A stretch of DNA of 11,418 nt, taken from JBOGZI01 sp050697275. GTDB lineage: Bacteria; Actinomycetota; Thermoleophilia; Solirubrobacterales; 70-9. Positions within the stretch are counted from its first letter, which is position 1. Every line of letters starts with the position of its first letter. The stretch spans positions 1 through 11,418 of the forward strand of contig JBOGZI010000119.1 of NCBI GenBank assembly GCA_050697275.1. The letters are read 5' to 3'. The notes beneath the pieces were generated by a model. That model saw only the letters and a list, made by a program, of their open reading frames with translations. It was not told where the DNA came from and ran no database searches. Positions 1-6,154 of the stretch are shown here, piece by piece. The position numbers were made by a program, and so were the translations under genes.

Positions 1-151
1 GCAGGGAGCGGAGCGGCGCGGCCAGCAGCGAGTCGCGATCGAGCGGCTCGCCCGAGCCCAGCGCGCGCGGGGCGGGCTCCGGGAACCGAGCCGGGTCGCG
101 CTCGAGCGCAGCCTCCATCTCCGCGAAGCCTAGGCCCAGGCTCCGATGCAC
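1..151 (-). CDS. C-terminally incomplete hypothetical protein running off the left edge
   Basis: An open minus-strand frame enters just after the 243-residue gene upstream and continues to the window edge without a stop. It has protein-like composition: hydrophobic and charged residues alternate in a helical pattern around LGLGFAEMEAALERDPARF, followed by a proline-rich stretch and a Leu-rich stretch. The start is uncertain. A GTG at 151 and an ATG at 118 are in frame, and neither has a good Shine-Dalgarno sequence. The frame also stays open upstream into the neighbouring gene, where I see no start codon. I do not recognise the family and assign no function. It may be the last visible member of the leftward gene cluster, or only a chance open frame in GC-rich DNA. 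Confidence 0.3.
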   Translation of the reverse strand, partial: MHRSLGLGFAEMEAALERDPARFPEPAPRALGSGEPLDRDSLLAAPLRSL

Positions 152-182
152 AAGGAAGGCGGCGCGGGCCCAGAGGCCCCCA

Positions 183-914
183 TCAGTGGACCGCGAGCGA
201 GTCGAGCTCGATCGAGACCACGGTCGGGCCCGGGAGCGGGTGCCCGCCCGGCGCCTTCGGGACCACCGTGCGCCGGGTCGGGAAGACGAGCCCGTCGACC
301 TCACGGTGCTCGTCGCAGAAGTGCGCCGCGTTGGCCAGCGGCGAGACCACGTCGGCGCTGTAGTCGTGGCGGCGCAGCAGGCCGGTCGAGTCGAAGTAGA
401 AGGTCTGCTCGCGACAATGGGTGTGGAAGCCCTCGGGAAAGCTGACGTCGAGCCGCCGCCAGCTCTCCCCCTCCGCCTCGAGCGGCTCCCCCTCGCGGCT
501 CTCGAACTCCGGACCCTCCAGCAGGAACGGAGCATTGAGGTAGTTCCACATCGCGTATCCGGCGAAGTAGAGGGCGTCGAGGTCGTCCCAGCGCAGGTTC
601 CGCCTCAGCCCGCCGAGCCCGAAGAAGGCATCGCGCGCCCTGGTGCGCTCCTCAATCACCGACCCGTCCGCGGCCAGCACCCGGACCGAGTCGCCGTCGA
701 ATATCCCGGACCGGCCCTCCCCCGGGTAGGGCTCGAGGCTGGCGCTCTGGCGGCCGGTGCTGACGGTGAGGCCGTACTCTCGGAGGCTGCGCCTCTTCCC
801 CTTCAGCCGCAACAGCGCGCCCCCGGAGCGGACCCGGGCCGAGACCTCGGCGGCCCTGCCCCAGCGCCGCCGGCCCCCATGGGCCTCCACTGCCTCTGTC
901 AGCAGGTCACCCAT
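183..914 (-). CDS. Hypothetical protein with LolA-like features, 243 aa
   Basis: Complete frame with an ATG start. No signal peptide or membrane segment is visible, so it is probably cytosolic. The N-terminus (residues 5-40) has an AHGG...RW...A.V.ARV pattern followed by short beta-type segments. A Trp/Tyr-rich core lies at about 107-131 (NLRWDDLDALYFAGYAMWNY). Further on come FHTHCREQTFYFD (163-175), a GLLRRHDY turn (178-185), AHFCDEHREVDGLVFPTRR (197-215) and PGPTVVSIELD near the end. This recalls uncharacterised proteins of about 240 residues sometimes annotated as outer-membrane lipoprotein-sorting (LolA-like). The resemblance is from memory and gives no biochemical role; without a signal peptide, lipoprotein carriage is unlikely. 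It lies 114 bases downstream of the FakA-like gene on the same strand, so co-transcription is possible. No clear ribosome-binding site precedes the start. The coding assignment is fairly safe, the function unknown. Confidence 0.75.
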   Translation of the reverse strand: MGDLLTEAVEAHGGRRRWGRAAEVSARVRSGGALLRLKGKRRSLREYGLTVSTGRQSASLEPYPGEGRSGIFDGDSVRVLAADGSVIEERTRARDAFFGLGGLRRNLRWDDLDALYFAGYAMWNYLNAPFLLEGPEFESREGEPLEAEGESWRRLDVSFPEGFHTHCREQTFYFDSTGLLRRHDYSADVVSPLANAAHFCDEHREVDGLVFPTRRTVVPKAPGGHPLPGPTVVSIELDSLAVH

Positions 915-1028
915 GCGGGCGAGTGGCCCCGGAGGCGCAAGCCGGGCGAGCGAGCGCCCAGTCGAGAGCGAGTCGCGAGTGAAGCCCGGCGGCGTGAGTG
1001 TGGCTCAGAAGGGGCAGCCGTCTGTTTC
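915..1028. other. Intergenic gap, nothing recognised
   Basis: This 114-base spacer separates the DAK2/FakA-like gene from the LolA-like gene on the same strand. It is GC-rich, with runs of GAGCGAGC-type simple sequence. I see no convincing -10/-35 pair, no terminator with a U tract and no RNA gene. Confidence 0.5.
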
Positions 1029-2654
1029 TCACTGAGCCGCCAGCAGCCACCAGTAGTGGGACTGGCCGCCCTCGTGCAGCTCGAGCTCCACGCTCGCCGG
1101 CGCGTGCGCGCGCAACTCCTCCAGGGGGATCGGCGCGTCGGCGCCGCCGATCACGGTGAGTATCTCCGCGCCCTCGGCGAGACCGGACATCGTCTCGGCG
1201 AGGGTCGAGCCGGCGCCTCCCCAGGAGACGATCCGCTCGCCGATGAAGCCGACGGCGTCGCCCTGCACGAAGCGCCCCTGACCGTCGTCGCGCGCCGCGG
1301 CGGCCACCTGACCGGTCCGCACCTCGGCGAGCGCGGCGCCGATGCGCTCGACGTTCTCCTCGGCCGCGGCCTCGGGATCGAACTCGACCAGGGCCAGCAG
1401 GCCCGCCTGCTGGGAGCCCGAGTGGACGACCCGGGCGTGCTTGTCAGAGAGCTCGCAGGCTCGCTCGGCCGCCATCACCACGTTCGGGTTGTTGGGCAGC
1501 ACCAGCACCTCCTCGGAGGGGACCTCGTGGATCGCGGCGAGCAGGTCGTAGATCGACGGGTTGAACTTCTCGCCCCCATCCACCACGTAGGCGCCGAGCC
1601 CCTCGTACAGCGCGGCGACCCCGTCCCCCGAGGCGACGACGACCGCGGCACAACGCCCGCTCTCCAGCCTCGCCCGGCGCTCGGCGATCTGCTCGCGCAT
1701 GTCGCCGACGTCAAGCTGGGAGACGGCCCCCGCCCGGTCGAAGAGGGCCACCGCGGACTCCGGCTCGTCGGTGTGCACGTGGACCTTGAGGGTTGCCTCG
1801 TCGCCGACGACCAGCACCGAGTCCCCGAGCTCCTCCAGCATCGGCACGAAGGAGCGGCCCTCCAGGCCGGACCCCGTGACGATGAAGTTGGTGCAATAGC
1901 GGTAGCGGCTGTCCTCGTGGTGAGGGCGGGTGTCGGCCGCGGGCGCGTGGTGCGCGACACTCGGGCTCGCCTCGACATCGCCTCGCAGGCCGGCCACGAT
2001 GCCCGCGACGATGACGACGAGCCCGTAGGCACCGGCGTCGACCACACCGGCTTCGCGCAGCACGTCGAGCTGCTCGGTGGTCCGCTCCACCGCCTGCTCA
2101 CCATCGCGCACCGCCTCCTCCAGCAGCTCGGCGAGCATCTGGTCCTGCTCCGCCTCGGTCGCCTCCGGTTCGAGGCTGGTCCGGTCCATGTGGGCGAGCC
2201 GACGGGCGACCGAGTGCGCCATCTCCCGAAACACGGTCAGCATCGTTCCCTCCGCCGGCTCCCGGACCGACTCGTAGGCCGCGTCGGCGGCGCGCGCCAT
2301 CGAGGCCGCGACCAGCGCCGGATCCACCAGCTCGCCCGGGCGGCTGGCCAGCTCCTCGGCCGCCCCCCGCACGATCTGGCTGAGGATGACGCCCGAGTTC
2401 CCCCGCGCCCCCATCAGAGCGGCGCGGGCGAGTGCGTCGACCAGCTCGCTACGGCCGATCTCGTCGACCGGCTGGCCGTCGAGCCGATCGAGCTCGTCGC
2501 TGACCGCGCGCAGGGTCAGGGCCATGTTGTCGCCGGTGTCACCGTCGGCGACCGGGAAGACGTTGAGGTCGTTCACCTCCTGCCGGCGCTCGTCGAGGTA
2601 GGCGTCCGCGGCGCTGACGACGCGCCGGAATCGCTCTATGGAGGGGTCGGCCAT
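1029..2654 (-). CDS. fakA: DAK2 domain protein, FakA/YloV-like fatty acid kinase subunit
   Basis: The protein is 541 residues from the chosen ATG at 2654; an in-frame TTG at 2666 would add four residues, and neither start has a clear Shine-Dalgarno. The N-terminal DhaL-type ATP-binding domain (about 1-200) carries NDLNVFPVADGDTGDNM at 28-44, with the Asp residues that bind Mg-ATP in the family. It is followed by GARGNSGVILSQ and later EGTMLTV and AGVVDAGAYGLV. A middle domain has YCTNFIVTG and LKVHVHTDEPES. The C-terminal region (GEKFNPSIYDLLAAI, VLVLPNNPNV, GDAVGFI) matches full-length FakA, about 550 residues. In Gram-positive bacteria FakA phosphorylates fatty acids bound to a FakB (DegV-family) partner, feeding phospholipid synthesis. 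No FakB gene is in the window, so the substrate is inferred from family. It lies downstream of rpmB as in many genomes, but neither an Asp23/YloU gene (between rpmB and this gene) nor recG (after it) is seen. Confidence 0.88.
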   Translation of the reverse strand: MADPSIERFRRVVSAADAYLDERRQEVNDLNVFPVADGDTGDNMALTLRAVSDELDRLDGQPVDEIGRSELVDALARAALMGARGNSGVILSQIVRGAAEELASRPGELVDPALVAASMARAADAAYESVREPAEGTMLTVFREMAHSVARRLAHMDRTSLEPEATEAEQDQMLAELLEEAVRDGEQAVERTTEQLDVLREAGVVDAGAYGLVVIVAGIVAGLRGDVEASPSVAHHAPAADTRPHHEDSRYRYCTNFIVTGSGLEGRSFVPMLEELGDSVLVVGDEATLKVHVHTDEPESAVALFDRAGAVSQLDVGDMREQIAERRARLESGRCAAVVVASGDGVAALYEGLGAYVVDGGEKFNPSIYDLLAAIHEVPSEEVLVLPNNPNVVMAAERACELSDKHARVVHSGSQQAGLLALVEFDPEAAAEENVERIGAALAEVRTGQVAAAARDDGQGRFVQGDAVGFIGERIVSWGGAGSTLAETMSGLAEGAEILTVIGGADAPIPLEELRAHAPASVELELHEGGQSHYWWLLAAQ

Positions 2655-2725
2655 CGGGCGGACCAAACGTTATCCGGGCTCAGCTCGGATCGGGCCACGA
2701 GCGGCAACCGATCAGGACTCGCTAC

Positions 2726-2757
2726 GGGCCCCCTCCGCTCCGAGACGGAGTGGCCCC
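2726..2757 (-). terminator. Hairpin downstream of rpmB, possible terminator
   Basis: About 5 bases beyond the rpmB stop, an inverted repeat pairs GGGCCCCCTCCG (2726-2737) with CGGAGTGGCCCC (2746-2757), 10 of 12 positions matching, around an 8-base loop. An alternative inner pairing, CTCCG with CGGAG, is also possible. No U tract follows, so intrinsic termination may be weak. It could instead act in mRNA processing or partial attenuation between rpmB and the FakA-like gene. Confidence 0.4.
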
Positions 2758-2762
2758 TGGCC

Positions 2763-2954
2763 CTATGCGGCCTTGGTCACCTTGTTGGACTTGAGGCAGC
2801 GAGCGCAGACGTAGACGCGCCGGGTGCGCTGCCCGTCCTGGATCCGGACCTTCTGCAGGTTCGGGTTGAAGCGGCGCCGCGTCGCCACCATCGAGTGGCT
2901 GCGCGAGTTGCCGAAGGCGGGGCGCTTGCCGCAGCTGTGGCAGACCTTGGCCAT
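2763..2954 (-). CDS. rpmB: 50S ribosomal protein L28
   Basis: A 63-residue protein beginning MAKVCHSCGKRP, typical of bacterial L28, a structural component of the large ribosomal subunit. It is the zinc-ribbon (C+) form, with Cys pairs CHSC (6 and 9) and CARC (50 and 53). The family pattern GNSRSHSMVATRRRFNPNLQ (15-34) and the R-rich VRIQDGQRTRRVYVCARCLKS segment are intact. The open frame continues about 60 codons upstream, but that extension is not L28-like. The ATG at 2954 gives the standard N-terminus, although no strong Shine-Dalgarno precedes it. It leads a leftward gene group with the FakA-like gene about 110 bases downstream and is divergent from the PAS-EAL gene. Confidence 0.96.
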   Translation of the reverse strand: MAKVCHSCGKRPAFGNSRSHSMVATRRRFNPNLQKVRIQDGQRTRRVYVCARCLKSNKVTKAA

Positions 2955-3121
2955 CAGGCGGCGAATCGTAGCCGCTCGCCCGCCGCCGCTCGCCCCTCCA
3001 ACACACGTCCAGGGGGGTATCCACGGAATGCAAATTGTCGTCCATACAAGTGGATGCCTAAAGCCCGCGTCGCCACACTCCCGATACCAAGAAGTAACGA
3101 GTGGAGGGACGCAAGGAAGCG
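2955..3121. promoter_or_regulatory. Divergent intergenic region between rpmB and the PAS-EAL gene
   Basis: The spacer must hold promoters for both directions. It has one of the most A+T-rich stretches of the window (about 3017-3060). Within it an inverted repeat, ATCCAC (3019-3024) and GTGGAT (3050-3055), brackets 25 bases that include a TTGTCG hexamer (3035-3040). I could not find a well-spaced -10 for that hexamer, so exact promoters are not called. A ribosome-binding site AAGGA (3113-3117) sits 4 bases before the ATG of the EAL gene. Confidence 0.4.
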
Positions 3122-4270
3122 ATGAGCGAATCACGCATAGAGACCGCGACTACTCACGAGCGGAGTCGGCCCGGTCGCTTGCCCTTCCAGGACCGCCGCC
3201 CGCGACCGAAGCTGAGCTGGTCGATCACGCGCGAGGGCTGCTGGCGGCACATCTCCCCCGAGGTCTCCAGGGCGCTCGGGTTCGCGCCCGAGGAGCTGGC
3301 CGGGAACCTCCTCTTCGACTATCTCCATCCCGAGGAGCTGGACAGGGTCGTGACCGCCCACCGGGGGGCGCTCGACGGTCATCCGCAGCGGATCACCCAC
3401 CGGCTCCGCCGGCGGGACGGCCTCTACAGCTGGTTCGACACGACGACCCGCACGGTCGTCGACGAGATCCGAGGCGAGGTCGCCGAGGTCGCCTGCGTCT
3501 CGGCCCCACTCGACCTGCTCGAGCCCGCGCCCGCCTCGCCGGAGGTCCGCATGGCGAGGCTCGAGCAGCTGCGCGAGGTGCTGGCCAGCGAGGAGATCAC
3601 GCCCTTCTACCAGCCCATCTTCGAGCTCTCCACGAACCGGGTGATCGCCTACGAGGGCCTGTCCCGCTTCCCCGGCGATCCCGCCCGCACACCCGACCGC
3701 TGGTTCGCCGAGGCCTGGGAGCTCGGGCTCGGCGTGCAGCTGGAGCTGCTCGCGGTGCGGATGATCGCGCGGTCGCTGCAGCGGCTCCCGGAGGACATCG
3801 GAGTCTGCATCAACGCCTCGCCCCCGACGATGGCGGCGAGCGGGTTCATGTCCTCACTGGGCGCCCAGGCCGAGCGGGTCACGGTCGAGCTCACCGAGCA
3901 CCTCGAGATCAATGACTACGGCGACCTGCGCACCGCGCTCGCGCCGTTGCAGGAGGCCGGCGGCAAGACCGCGATCGACGACTTCGGCGCCGGCTACGCC
4001 AGCCTCGCTCATATCGTCAAGCTCAACCCCGACTGGATCAAGCTCGACATCTCGCTCACCTGCGAGATCGTCGACAACCCGATCGCCCACTCGCTGGCGC
4101 GCGCCCTCGCCTCCTTCGGCGAGGGCATGGGGATCGGCGTGATCGCCGAGGGGATCGAGAGCGAGGACGAGCGCGAGGCGCTCGTGGACCTCGGCGTCCG
4201 CTTCGGCCAGGGGTTCCACCTCGGGATGCCGGCTCCGCTCAGCGAAGCCCTGGGCGCCGCCAGCGCCTGA
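3122..4270 (+). CDS. PAS-EAL protein, probable cyclic-di-GMP phosphodiesterase
   Basis: A soluble 382-residue protein. The ATG at 3122 is preferred because AAGGA precedes it; an in-frame GTG at 3101 lacks such a site. Residues 1-30 look disordered and basic. Residues about 32-128 form a PAS-like sensor (W..T..G....SPEVSRALGFAPEEL, then LFDYLHPEEL). Residues about 145-375 are an EAL domain that hydrolyses cyclic-di-GMP to pGpG. All key family residues are visible: E178 in EGLSR, N231 in CINAS, the ELTE glutamates near 256-259, D286-D287 in DDFGAGY, K307 in DWIKLD, E343 in AEGIE and Q363 in GQGF. An active enzyme is therefore expected. There is no GGDEF domain, membrane segment or receiver domain, so regulation is probably through a ligand or partner of the PAS fold. 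Its end lies 3 bases from the convergent end of ribH. Confidence 0.92.
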   Translation: MSESRIETATTHERSRPGRLPFQDRRPRPKLSWSITREGCWRHISPEVSRALGFAPEELAGNLLFDYLHPEELDRVVTAHRGALDGHPQRITHRLRRRDGLYSWFDTTTRTVVDEIRGEVAEVACVSAPLDLLEPAPASPEVRMARLEQLREVLASEEITPFYQPIFELSTNRVIAYEGLSRFPGDPARTPDRWFAEAWELGLGVQLELLAVRMIARSLQRLPEDIGVCINASPPTMAASGFMSSLGAQAERVTVELTEHLEINDYGDLRTALAPLQEAGGKTAIDDFGAGYASLAHIVKLNPDWIKLDISLTCEIVDNPIAHSLARALASFGEGMGIGVIAEGIESEDEREALVDLGVRFGQGFHLGMPAPLSEALGAASA

Positions 4271-4273
4271 GCC

Positions 4274-4726
4274 CTAGGAGCCGCCGAGCTGCTCGTGCAG
4301 CTGGGCCATCCGCGCCACCGCGATCGCGGCGTCGCGGCCCTGGTCGCGCTTGTCCCCACTCGCCCGCGCCTCCGCCTGCTCGCGGGTATCGGCGGTGATC
4401 ACCCCGAAAGCGCAGGGCACCCCGGTGTCGAGCTGGACCCGCTGGATCCCGCTCGCGGCCTCCGCGCAGACGTGGTCGTAGTGGCTCGTCTCGCCCCGGA
4501 TCACGACGCCCAGACAGGCGACCCCCGCGAACCGCCCGGAGCGGGCGCACCAGCTCGCCGCCAGGGGAAGCTCGAAGGCCCCGGGCACCTCGAAGGTGTG
4601 GACCGAGGTCGGGGGGACCCCCTGCTCCTCGAACCCCTCCACGGCGCCGTTGACGAGGCGCTCGGCGAGGTCCCCGTAGAACGTCGCGACGCAGATCGCG
4701 AACTCGTGCTCAGGCAGCTCAGTCAC
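4274..4726 (-). CDS. ribH: 6,7-dimethyl-8-ribityllumazine synthase
   Basis: A 150-residue protein of normal length. It condenses 5-amino-6-ribitylamino-uracil with 3,4-dihydroxy-2-butanone 4-phosphate to form lumazine, the penultimate step of riboflavin synthesis, usually as a large icosahedral or pentameric assembly. Family motifs seen are FEVPGAFELPLA (45-56), GVVIRGETSHYDHVC (73-87) with the catalytic-type H82, and FGVITADTREQAEAR (107-121) followed by the basic segment DKRDQGRDAA. The start is GTG. It overlaps the last 8 bases of ribBA, which suggests translational coupling, as no separate Shine-Dalgarno is evident. It is the last gene of the rib operon. Its stop lies 3 bases from the end of the convergent PAS-EAL gene, leaving no room for a dedicated terminator. 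Confidence 0.96.
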   Translation of the reverse strand: MTELPEHEFAICVATFYGDLAERLVNGAVEGFEEQGVPPTSVHTFEVPGAFELPLAASWCARSGRFAGVACLGVVIRGETSHYDHVCAEAASGIQRVQLDTGVPCAFGVITADTREQAEARASGDKRDQGRDAAIAVARMAQLHEQLGGS

Positions 4727-6065
4727 CCGGCGGGTAGTCGCTCGGCCGCTCGCTCTCCCGGCCCTGCTCGCTGTCGCGGCGCTGCTCCTCGTGGATCAGC
4801 TGCTCATCGAGCGGAAGCCCCTGGTGGTGCAGGGCGTGGCCGAGGCGGTCGCGCTTCGCCTCCAGGTAGGCCTCGTTGTGCGGGTTCGGGACGGAGCGGA
4901 TCGGGAGCTGGTCGGTGACCGAGAGGCCATAGCCCTCCATGCCGTGGATCTTCTTCGGGTTGTTAGTGAGGATGCGGATGCTGCTCAGGCCGAGGTCAAC
5001 CAGGATCTGCGCGCCGATCCCGTAGTCGCGGAGGTCGGCGGGGAGCCCGAGCTTCAGGTTCGCATCGACCGTGTCGAGGCCCTCCTCCTGGAGCTTGTAG
5101 GCGCGCAGCTTGTTGAGCAGTCCGATCCCCCGGCCCTCCTGGGAGAGGTAGAGCAGCACCCCCTGCCCCTCCCGCTCGATCGTCGCCAGTGCCGCCTCGA
5201 GCTGCTCGCCGCAGTCGCAGCGCAGCGAGTGGAAGACGTCGCCGGTGAGGCACTCCGAGTGGACCCGGACCAGCACGTCCTTGGCGCCCGCCACGTCGCC
5301 CTTGACCATCGCGACGTGGTGCTTGTCGTCCACCAGCGAGCGGTAGCCGACGGCGCTGAACTCCCCGAACTTGGTGGGCAGCTTGGTCGCCACGATCCGC
5401 TCGACCAGCTTCTCGGTGCGGCGCCGGTAGGCGATCAGATCGGCGACCGTGATCATCTTCAGCTCGTGCCGCTCGCAGTAGCCGACCAGGTCGGGCACCC
5501 TCGCCATCGTCCCGTCCTCGTTCATCACCTCGCAGATCACACCGGCGGGGATGAGGCCGGCGAGACGGGCCAGATCGACAGCGGCCTCGGTCTGCCCGGC
5601 CCGCTCGAGCACGCCGCCCTCCCTCGCCTTCAGCGGGAAGATGTGGCCGGGCTGCACCAGATCGTCCGGCGTGGAGTGCGGATCGATCGCGGTCTGGATC
5701 GTCTTGGCCCGATCGGCCGCCGAGATCCCGGTGGTGACGCCCTCACGCGCCTCCACCGAGACGGTGAAGGCCGTCTCGAAGGGCGCCTCGTTCTTGGCCG
5801 CCATCAGGTCCAGGCCGAGCTCGTCGCAGCGCTCGGGGGTGAGCGCCAGGCAGATCAGCCCGCGACCGTGAACGGCCATGAAGTTGATCGCCTCGGGGGT
5901 GGCGAACTGGGCGGCGAGGGTCAGGTCGCCCTCGTTCTCGCGGTTCTCGTCGTCGCAGACGACCACCATCCGCCCGCGGCGGATGTCCTCAATCGCGTCC
6001 TCGATCGGCGCGAACGGGGCCCTCTCCTCCTTCTGGGGCCTTCTCAGCCTGGTGCGCTTCGCCAT
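4719..6065 (-). CDS. ribBA: Bifunctional 3,4-dihydroxy-2-butanone 4-phosphate synthase / GTP cyclohydrolase II
   Basis: A 448-residue fusion supplying both precursors of riboflavin. The RibB half (about 18-215) converts ribulose 5-phosphate to the butanone phosphate. It has the acidic loop DDENRENEGDL (38-48), GVTTGISAADRA (109-120), PGHIFPL with H141 and GQTEAAVDL (157-165). The RibA half (about 222-412) opens GTP. It has VRVHSECLTGDVFHSLRCDC (267-285) with zinc ligands C272, C283 and C285, QEGRGIGLLNKLRAY (309-323), LDTVDAN, RDYGIGAQIL and LTNNPKK. Position 158 is Gln where many RibB proteins have His (GHTEA). A charged tail of about 35 residues rich in Glu and Arg follows the core. The ATG at 6065 has GAGGAG with 5-base spacing. 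The gene lies 36 bases after ribE and overlaps ribH. Confidence 0.96.
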   Translation of the reverse strand: MAKRTRLRRPQKEERAPFAPIEDAIEDIRRGRMVVVCDDENRENEGDLTLAAQFATPEAINFMAVHGRGLICLALTPERCDELGLDLMAAKNEAPFETAFTVSVEAREGVTTGISAADRAKTIQTAIDPHSTPDDLVQPGHIFPLKAREGGVLERAGQTEAAVDLARLAGLIPAGVICEVMNEDGTMARVPDLVGYCERHELKMITVADLIAYRRRTEKLVERIVATKLPTKFGEFSAVGYRSLVDDKHHVAMVKGDVAGAKDVLVRVHSECLTGDVFHSLRCDCGEQLEAALATIEREGQGVLLYLSQEGRGIGLLNKLRAYKLQEEGLDTVDANLKLGLPADLRDYGIGAQILVDLGLSSIRILTNNPKKIHGMEGYGLSVTDQLPIRSVPNPHNEAYLEAKRDRLGHALHHQGLPLDEQLIHEEQRRDSEQGRESERPSDYPPGD

Positions 6066-6070
6066 CGCTA

Positions 6071-6076
6071 CTCCTC
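6071..6076 (-). promoter_or_regulatory. Ribosome-binding site of ribBA
   Basis: The transcript strand reads GAGGAG, 5 bases before the ribBA ATG at 6065, which fixes that start. The same bases form the end of a tiny open frame, ATG-ATT-GAG-GAG-TAG (6082 to 6068), whose stop lies 2 bases before the ribBA start. Confidence 0.75.
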
Positions 6077-6086
6077 AATCATTAAT

Positions 6087-6154
6087 CGGGTTCCTCCTCG
6101 ATTATGAAACGGGTGGCTCCTTTCGGAGCCGCCTCGCATCTGCGGAGGACCCTC
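6087..6154 (-). repeat. Hairpin-bearing tandem repeat, copy A (ribE-ribBA junction)
   Basis: This copy spans the ribE stop and the start of the ribE-ribBA spacer. Its 44-base inner part (6111-6154) matches copy B (6205-6248) at 39 of 44 positions by eye. The outer part (CGGGTTCCTCCTCGATT...) also matches, with a one-base indel. It contains a hairpin, GGTGGCTCC (6112-6120) with GGAGCCGCC (6125-6133), and a 4-base loop that reads GAAA on the transcript strand. The motif CGGGTKSCTCCT occurs twice here (6087, 6110) and twice in copy B (6180, 6204). Confidence 0.8.

Noticed and set aside
186..3125. A plus-strand open frame of 979 codons antisense to the LolA-like, FakA-like and rpmB genes
   Set aside because: It mirrors well-supported minus-strand genes including L28. 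Its translation is low-complexity, rich in Arg, Gly, Val, Leu and His, which is the expected antisense shadow in GC-rich DNA with strong third-position bias.
3099..3130. AGGGACGCAAGG before the PAS-EAL gene, resembling part of the cyclic-di-GMP-I riboswitch core GGGACGCAAAGCC
   Set aside because: The other conserved half (CACAGGGCAAACC) and the downstream tetraloop-receptor segment are absent, and the coding start follows immediately. The match is short enough to be chance.
2955..3134. An extended N-terminus for L28 through the upstream open frame
   Set aside because: The extra 60 residues are not L28-like, and MAKVCHSC is the standard start of the family.
4791..6107. A plus-strand open frame of 438 codons opposite ribBA
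   Set aside because: RibBA has all its catalytic motifs on the other strand; the antisense product lacks any recognisable feature.
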